Below are positions 59,604 to 64,000 of a stretch of DNA of 64,000 bases, piece after piece. The position numbers were made by a program, and so were the translations under genes. Source of the DNA: Caldilineaceae bacterium (GTDB taxonomy: Bacteria; Chloroflexota; Anaerolineae; Caldilineales; Caldilineaceae); the NCBI GenBank assembly GCA_020634755.1, contig JACKBC010000023.1, forward strand, positions 36,553 to 100,552. The letters run 5' to 3'. The notes below the pieces were generated by a model that was not told where the DNA came from, ran no database searches, and saw only the letters and a list, made by a program, of their open reading frames with translations. Position 1 is the first letter of the stretch, and each line of letters starts with the position of its first letter.

Positions 59604-61409
59604 ATGAACTATTCAAACGATCCCGTCACAGCCCAAGCCACCCAATGGTTAACCCAACTCGACCACGCCCTCACCCACGCCGACATCCCCACCGCCCTCG
59701 CCCTCTTCGCTGACGAATGCTACTGGCGCGATCTGCTCGCTTTTACCTGGAGCATTGTCACGATGGAGAACCACGCTGAAATCCGCGATATGTTGGCCGC
59801 CACACTGGCGACAACCCAGCCCGCCAAATGGACACTGACCGAACCGGCCACAGAGAAAGATGGTGTCGTCGAAGGCTGGTTCTCATTCGAGACCGCGGTC
59901 GGGCGGGGGCGCGGCATCTTTCGCCTCAAAGATGGCCGGTGCTGGACGCTGTTGACCACGCTGCAAGAGCTAAATGGCTATGAGGAGCAGGCCGGACCGC
60001 GGCGCGTTATGGGCGGGGAATACGGAGTGGTCAAAGGTCGCCAAACTTGGCTCGAAAAACGCCAGTCCGAAGAAGCACGCCTTGGCTATAGTGAACAACC
60101 CTACTGCGTCATCATCGGCGGTGGCCAGGGCGGCATTGCGCTGGGCGCGCGCTTGAAGCGGCTGGGCGTCCCCACGCTGATCCTCGACCAGCACGAACGG
60201 CCCGGCGATGCCTGGCGCAAGCGCTACAAATCACTCTACCTGCACGACCCGGTCTGGTTTGACCACCTGCCCTATATTCCCTTTCCCGACCACTGGCCGG
60301 TCTTTGCCCACAAGGACAAGATCGCCGATTGGCTGGAGATGTACACCAAGGTGATGGAACTGAATTATTGGTCCTCGACTGTTTGTCGCCACGCCGCCTA
60401 CGATGAAGCCACCCAGGAATGGACGGTGACGGTCGAGCGGGATGGTGAATCGGTAGTGCTCAAGCCCAAGCAGCTTGTGCTGGCGACTGGCGGCGCATTG
60501 AGCAGCCCGCGCACGCCAGCGATCCCCGGCGCGGAGAAGTTCGCTGGTGCCCAGTTCCATTCTAGCCGGTTCTACAGCGGCGCAGGCTGGACGGGCAAGC
60601 AGTGCATTGTGCTGGGAACCGGCACCTCTGCCCACGATATCTGCGCCGATCTGTGGGAACATGGCGCCCATGTGACCATGATCCAGCGCTCTTCCACCAC
60701 GGTGGTCAGGTCGGAGTCGCTCATGGAGCTTGGCATTGGACGGCTCTACTCGGAAGCGGCGCTGGCGGCGGGCATCACCACCGAGCGCGCGGACCTGATC
60801 GATGCGTCGATGCCCTTTGCGTTGAAACATATTGGTGGCCAGGCGCTCACCCGCCAACTCAAGCAGCGCGATGCCGACTTCTATGCGCGCTTGGCCGCCG
60901 CGGGCTTCCAGCTTGACTTTGGCGTAGACGGGTCTGGGCAGGGCATGAAGGCCATCCGCAATGGCGGCGGTTTTTACATCGACGTCGGCGCGTCGGAACT
61001 GATTATCTCTGGCGCCATCAGGCTGCGCAGCGGCGTTGGCATCGAGCGCATTCAGGAGCAAAGCGTCGTCCTGACCGACGGCAGCAAACTGCCTGCCGAT
61101 CTGATTATTTACGCCACGGGTTATGGTGCGGCCAATGAGGGGATAGCCAAGCTAATCTCTCAAGAAGTTGCCGACAAAGTGGGGAAGGTGTGGGGACTCG
61201 GTTCGGATACGCACGGTGACCCCGGCCCGTGGGAAGGGGAACTGCGCAACATGTGGAAGCCGCTGCAACAGCCCGGTCTGTGGATCCACGGCGGCAATCT
61301 GGCCTGGTCGCGCTTCTACTCACTCTACGTGGCGCTCCAGATCAAAGCGCGCAAGGAGGGGCTGTCCACACCGGTCTATCGATTGGCGCCGGTTCATCAT
61401 GCACAGTAA
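59604..61409 (+). CDS. flavin-dependent monooxygenase with N-terminal SnoaL-like domain
   Basis: 601 residues from ATG 59604. Residues ~8-125 resemble a SnoaL/NTF2-type domain ('TALALFADECYWRDLLAFTWSI..ENHAEIRDML'). From ~165 a two-dinucleotide flavoprotein follows: FAD motif G-G-G-Q-G-G (172-177), 'ERPGDAWRKRYKSLYLHDP', NADPH motif 'IVLGTGTSAHDIC' (~337) and 'IIYATGY' as the third FAD contact. It resembles class B (YUCCA-type) monooxygenases. Substrate unknown. Confidence 0.85.
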   Translation: MNYSNDPVTAQATQWLTQLDHALTHADIPTALALFADECYWRDLLAFTWSIVTMENHAEIRDMLAATLATTQPAKWTLTEPATEKDGVVEGWFSFETAVGRGRGIFRLKDGRCWTLLTTLQELNGYEEQAGPRRVMGGEYGVVKGRQTWLEKRQSEEARLGYSEQPYCVIIGGGQGGIALGARLKRLGVPTLILDQHERPGDAWRKRYKSLYLHDPVWFDHLPYIPFPDHWPVFAHKDKIADWLEMYTKVMELNYWSSTVCRHAAYDEATQEWTVTVERDGESVVLKPKQLVLATGGALSSPRTPAIPGAEKFAGAQFHSSRFYSGAGWTGKQCIVLGTGTSAHDICADLWEHGAHVTMIQRSSTTVVRSESLMELGIGRLYSEAALAAGITTERADLIDASMPFALKHIGGQALTRQLKQRDADFYARLAAAGFQLDFGVDGSGQGMKAIRNGGGFYIDVGASELIISGAIRLRSGVGIERIQEQSVVLTDGSKLPADLIIYATGYGAANEGIAKLISQEVADKVGKVWGLGSDTHGDPGPWEGELRNMWKPLQQPGLWIHGGNLAWSRFYSLYVALQIKARKEGLSTPVYRLAPVHHAQ

Positions 61410-61460
61410 AGTTCAAGCAAGTTTCAAAAAAGAGAGCATGCAACGGGCGGCTTCGCCATC

Positions 61461-61507
61461 CACGAAGACACACGAAGAAAAAAGCCATTCCTTCGTGTGT
61501 CTTTGTG
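61461..61507. repeat. 17-bp inverted repeat (possible terminator)
   Basis: CACGAAGACACACGAAG (61461-61477) pairs with CTTCGTGTGTCTTTGTG (61491-61507), one mismatch, 13-base loop. Lies between the convergent monooxygenase and HlyD-like genes. Confidence 0.6.
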
Positions 61508-61548
61508 AAACTCCGTGGATCGCTTTTTGAACTGGAATCGGTTGGCGT

Positions 61549-62280
61549 TCACTTGATCCTAATTTTCACGGTCGCGTTGGTGCCGATGATATTGGTCAAA
61601 TCCACGTTATCAGCCAGTTTAATCTTGACCGGGATCAGCTGCGTTACCTTGGTATACGTACCGGAGGTTGTAAAGCTGGAGACGGTACCGCTCAGCTTGG
61701 TCGATGTTACCGAAGCGACTTCCGCGACATACCCATCAAAATTCCGGCCATAGGCATCCAAATAGACTGCTACGGGCTGCCCTACCTTGATTTTGAGAAT
61801 ATTCGTTTCTTCCACATTGGCCGTGATATACATATCCGACGTCTTGGCGACAACCAGGATGACATCCGCGGCGCTGACATAGTCGCCAGCTTGCGGCATG
61901 ACGTTGGTCACCGTGCCGTCGATGGGTGAGCGGATGAGTGGGCCTTTTTGCACCTGTGCGAGCACCTGTCCCGCGGCAACAGCCTCGCCTTGGGCGACGT
62001 AGAGCCTGAGTAGTTGTCCCGTTGTATTTGCGCTAATCTGGTGGATCACGGTGTCCACCTTGGCATTATTGGTCTGATAATAGAAGGTGCCTTGGTAAAT
62101 AAAGTAACCTGCAACCCCAGCGCCGATAAGGACTATCACAATCAGCGCCGTGATGACCGTCGATCGACTAATCTTCCGCTTTGCCGTTTTGGGCGTGAAC
62201 TCTTTTTCGTATTCGCCAGACTCGTGATTATCAGCCGCTGGCTGCTCTGTCTTTTGATTCGTTGTGATGCTGGATGCCAT
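61549..62280 (-). CDS. HlyD-family membrane-fusion / efflux adaptor
   Basis: 243 residues. One transmembrane helix (about 38-60) near a charged N-terminus, then a beta-barrel/lipoyl region: 'AKVDTVIHQISANTTGQLLRLYVAQGEAVAAGQVLAQVQKGPLIRSPIDGTVTNV' is the split biotinyl-lipoyl motif. The long alpha-hairpin of typical HlyD proteins is missing, so it may act in a single-membrane export system. It lies downstream of the ABC exporter gene. Confidence 0.82.
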   Translation of the reverse strand: MASSITTNQKTEQPAADNHESGEYEKEFTPKTAKRKISRSTVITALIVIVLIGAGVAGYFIYQGTFYYQTNNAKVDTVIHQISANTTGQLLRLYVAQGEAVAAGQVLAQVQKGPLIRSPIDGTVTNVMPQAGDYVSAADVILVVAKTSDMYITANVEETNILKIKVGQPVAVYLDAYGRNFDGYVAEVASVTSTKLSGTVSSFTTSGTYTKVTQLIPVKIKLADNVDLTNIIGTNATVKIRIK

Positions 62281-62436
62281 TTCGGCTTACCTTTCATTAG
62301 ACTTTATGGCTCAACAGGATCTCAAGGGGTTGACCCGCTTGGGTTTCGCGCCCATAGGGCACCCGGCCCAAACTGCCGGGCCTACTCAACCGGCGCTAGC
62401 TCTTTATCCACCGCGTGAGCTCCCAAAGAACTGACC

Positions 62437-64000
62437 TTATTCAAATTGGCTGTTGTACATACCCGCGTAAATGCCGCCTGCGGCAAGCAGATCCGCGTGT
62501 TTGCCCTGTTCGATAATGTCCCCCTGATTCATGACGAGAATCAAATCGGCGTTCCGAATCGTCGAAAGCCGGTGCGCGATGATAAAACTCGTCCGATCCT
62601 GCATTAGCGCATCCATGGCTTTCTGGATCAGGATTTCGGTCCGGGTGTCGATCGAGCTGGTGGCCTCGTCGAGAATCAAGATTTTTGGGTCAGCCAGGAT
62701 GACGCGGGCAATGGTCAACAGTTGCTTTTGCCCTTGCGAGATGTTGTCCGACTCTTCGTTCATGATGGTGTCGTAGCCTTGGGGCAGCGTGCGGATGAAT
62801 TCATCGCAATGGGCGGCCTGGGCCGCGGCGATCACCTGTTCCCGGGTCGCGCCAAAGGTTCCGTAGCGGATATTGTCGAGAATTGACGCGTGATAGAGCC
62901 AGGTATCCTGCAAGACCATGCCGAAGATCGAGCGTAACTCGTTGCGGGAATAGTCGTGGATGCTGTGGCCATCGATCTTGATGTCGCCGTGGTTGATATC
63001 ATAAAAGCGCATCAGCAGCTTCACAATTGTCGATTTGCCGGCGCCGGTTGGACCGACAATGGCCGCCTTTTCCCCTGGGTGGATGGCGGCGGAAAAGTCA
63101 TGGATGATCGGCTTATCGGCATCATAGCCAAACGCGACATGGTCAAAAACGACACGGCCCGTCACCTGGCCGGCCGAGGCCAGACCGGGGTCGGGGCTCT
63201 CTTCGGGCTCATCGAGAAATTCAAATACGCGTTCGGCGGCGGCGACGGTCTGCTGTAGCGTATTGGAGATGGAGGCAAGCTGTGTGATCGGTTGCGTGAA
63301 GTTGCGCATGTACTGGATAAACGATTGGATATCGCCGATTTCAATCGTCTTTTTCACCGCCAAGTAGCCACCCAAAATACACACGATGACGTAGCCGATG
63401 TTGCCGACAAATTGCATCATCGGCTGCATAATGCTCGTAAAAAATTGCGACTTCCAGGCACTGTCGGCGAGCTGTTCGTTAATCTCATCGAAGTGGGCAA
63501 TCGAATCTTCTTGTTGATTGAAGGCTTGCACAATGGTGTGGCCACCATACATTTCCTCGACATGGCCGTTCATGGTACCGAGCAACGCTTGCTGTGCCCG
63601 AAAGAATCTCTGCGACGTCTTGAGGACCGCGCCGACCAGACCAAATGACATTGCCACCGACAGAAACGCGGTCACGGTCATGAGCACGCTAATGCTCAGC
63701 ATCATGATCAGAACGCCGACGACGGTGGCAACGGAAGTGATCATCTGGGACAGGCTTTGGTTCAGCGTCTGGCTGATCGTGTCGACATCATTGGTAATGC
63801 GGGAAAGGACATCGCCGTGGGTGGTGCCATCGTAATACTTGAGCGGCAGCCGGCTCAATTTTAGATCGATCTCCTTGCGCAGATCGTAGGTAACATCCAT
63901 CGCAACGCCCGCCATAATAAAGCTCTGCACATAGGCAAAGGCCATGGAGACGCTATAGAGAACAATCAGCAGAAAAACCAGTCTGCCGATATAGGCAAAA
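62437..64000 (-). CDS. ABC exporter, fused TM and ATPase (partial, runs off the right edge)
   Basis: The open frame continues upstream through 64000, so the start and part of the first transmembrane helices are outside the window. The visible part holds the end of the type I exporter transmembrane domain and a full ATPase domain: Walker A 'GPTGAGKST', Q loop 'MVLQDTWLY', signature 'ISQGQKQ' (variant of LSGGQ), Walker B 'ILILDEATSSID' and H loop 'IAHRLS'. Similar to MdlB/MsbA-type exporters of lipids, peptides or drugs. The HlyD-like adaptor follows 157 bp downstream. Confidence 0.93.
   Translation of the reverse strand, partial: FAYIGRLVFLLIVLYSVSMAFAYVQSFIMAGVAMDVTYDLRKEIDLKLSRLPLKYYDGTTHGDVLSRITNDVDTISQTLNQSLSQMITSVATVVGVLIMMLSISVLMTVTAFLSVAMSFGLVGAVLKTSQRFFRAQQALLGTMNGHVEEMYGGHTIVQAFNQQEDSIAHFDEINEQLADSAWKSQFFTSIMQPMMQFVGNIGYVIVCILGGYLAVKKTIEIGDIQSFIQYMRNFTQPITQLASISNTLQQTVAAAERVFEFLDEPEESPDPGLASAGQVTGRVVFDHVAFGYDADKPIIHDFSAAIHPGEKAAIVGPTGAGKSTIVKLLMRFYDINHGDIKIDGHSIHDYSRNELRSIFGMVLQDTWLYHASILDNIRYGTFGATREQVIAAAQAAHCDEFIRTLPQGYDTIMNEESDNISQGQKQLLTIARVILADPKILILDEATSSIDTRTEILIQKAMDALMQDRTSFIIAHRLSTIRNADLILVMNQGDIIEQGKHADLLAAGGIYAGMYNSQFE

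Overview
The window looks like a chromosome segment of a Chloroflexota bacterium (Anaerolineae/Caldilineales-like). This is inferred from gene style, not from a marker: moderately high GC, secreted proteins with long Thr/Pro linkers and an N-terminal 'IYLPHV'/'IFLPLV' motif, a UidA/glucuronoyl-esterase pair, MlrC, and many short intergenic inverted repeats. No rRNA is present.

Layout. (1) 1-5.4 kb: an integron cassette array without an integrase (CALIN-like), read leftwards. Four attC-like sites (553-654, 1559-1684, 2434-2559, 4256-4344) separate a SnoaL-like protein, an alpha/beta hydrolase, a PIN toxin pair and a HEPN-motif protein. At its right end lie an orphan antitoxin, a truncated PIN toxin and a tyrosine-recombinase fragment. 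(2) 5.4-16.6 kb: host genes for glucuronoyl esterase (CE15), beta-glucuronidase, a lipoprotein with an SH3b-like domain, a SIMPL protein, a YegD-like Hsp70 and an FxLYD-like secreted protein. (3) 16,682-36,874: a 20.2-kb integrated element bounded by two identical 87-bp repeats, each containing a complete tRNA-Pro(CGG). (4) 37-52.5 kb: RraA-like, PhyH-like, enolase-superfamily dehydratase, sulfatase, dipeptide-type ABC transporter, two sugar-type ABC permeases, MlrC, a PD-(D/E)XK protein, a mannonate-dehydratase-like protein and a serine hydrolase. (5) 52.5-64 kb: a 2OG-Fe(II) oxygenase, a DUF433 protein, a frameshifted HigB toxin with an intact HigA-ImmA-type partner, a GHKL ATPase, a flavin monooxygenase, and an HlyD-like adaptor with an ABC exporter that runs off the right edge.

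The integrated element is the most unusual part. It carries two different tyrosine recombinases, one near each end, and a leftward run of tightly overlapping genes: Prim-Pol primase, D5-type helicase, a Spo11/Topo VI-A-like ('mini-A'-like) protein, a small FtsK-like ATPase, several small membrane proteins and an Hfq-like Sm protein. An iteron-rich palindromic region (26,501-26,697) beside the helicase is a likely replication origin or operator. No capsid, portal or large terminase gene is visible. The set resembles an actinobacterial-type integrative element (FtsK translocase plus Prim-Pol replication) or a satellite more than a complete prophage. Two paralogous proteins carry an exact 22-residue repeat built on G-x-[MIL]-R-x-x-x-R-[LM]-G-G, and one copy recurs in a third protein. 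A ~565-nt stretch with its own promoter, terminator and repeated hairpins (30,884-31,448, minus strand) looks like a large structured non-coding RNA.

The host regions fit a saprophyte that degrades glucuronate-containing plant or algal polysaccharides: the esterase and glucuronidase release glucuronic acid, and the mannonate-dehydratase-like and enolase-superfamily dehydratases could process the sugar acids.
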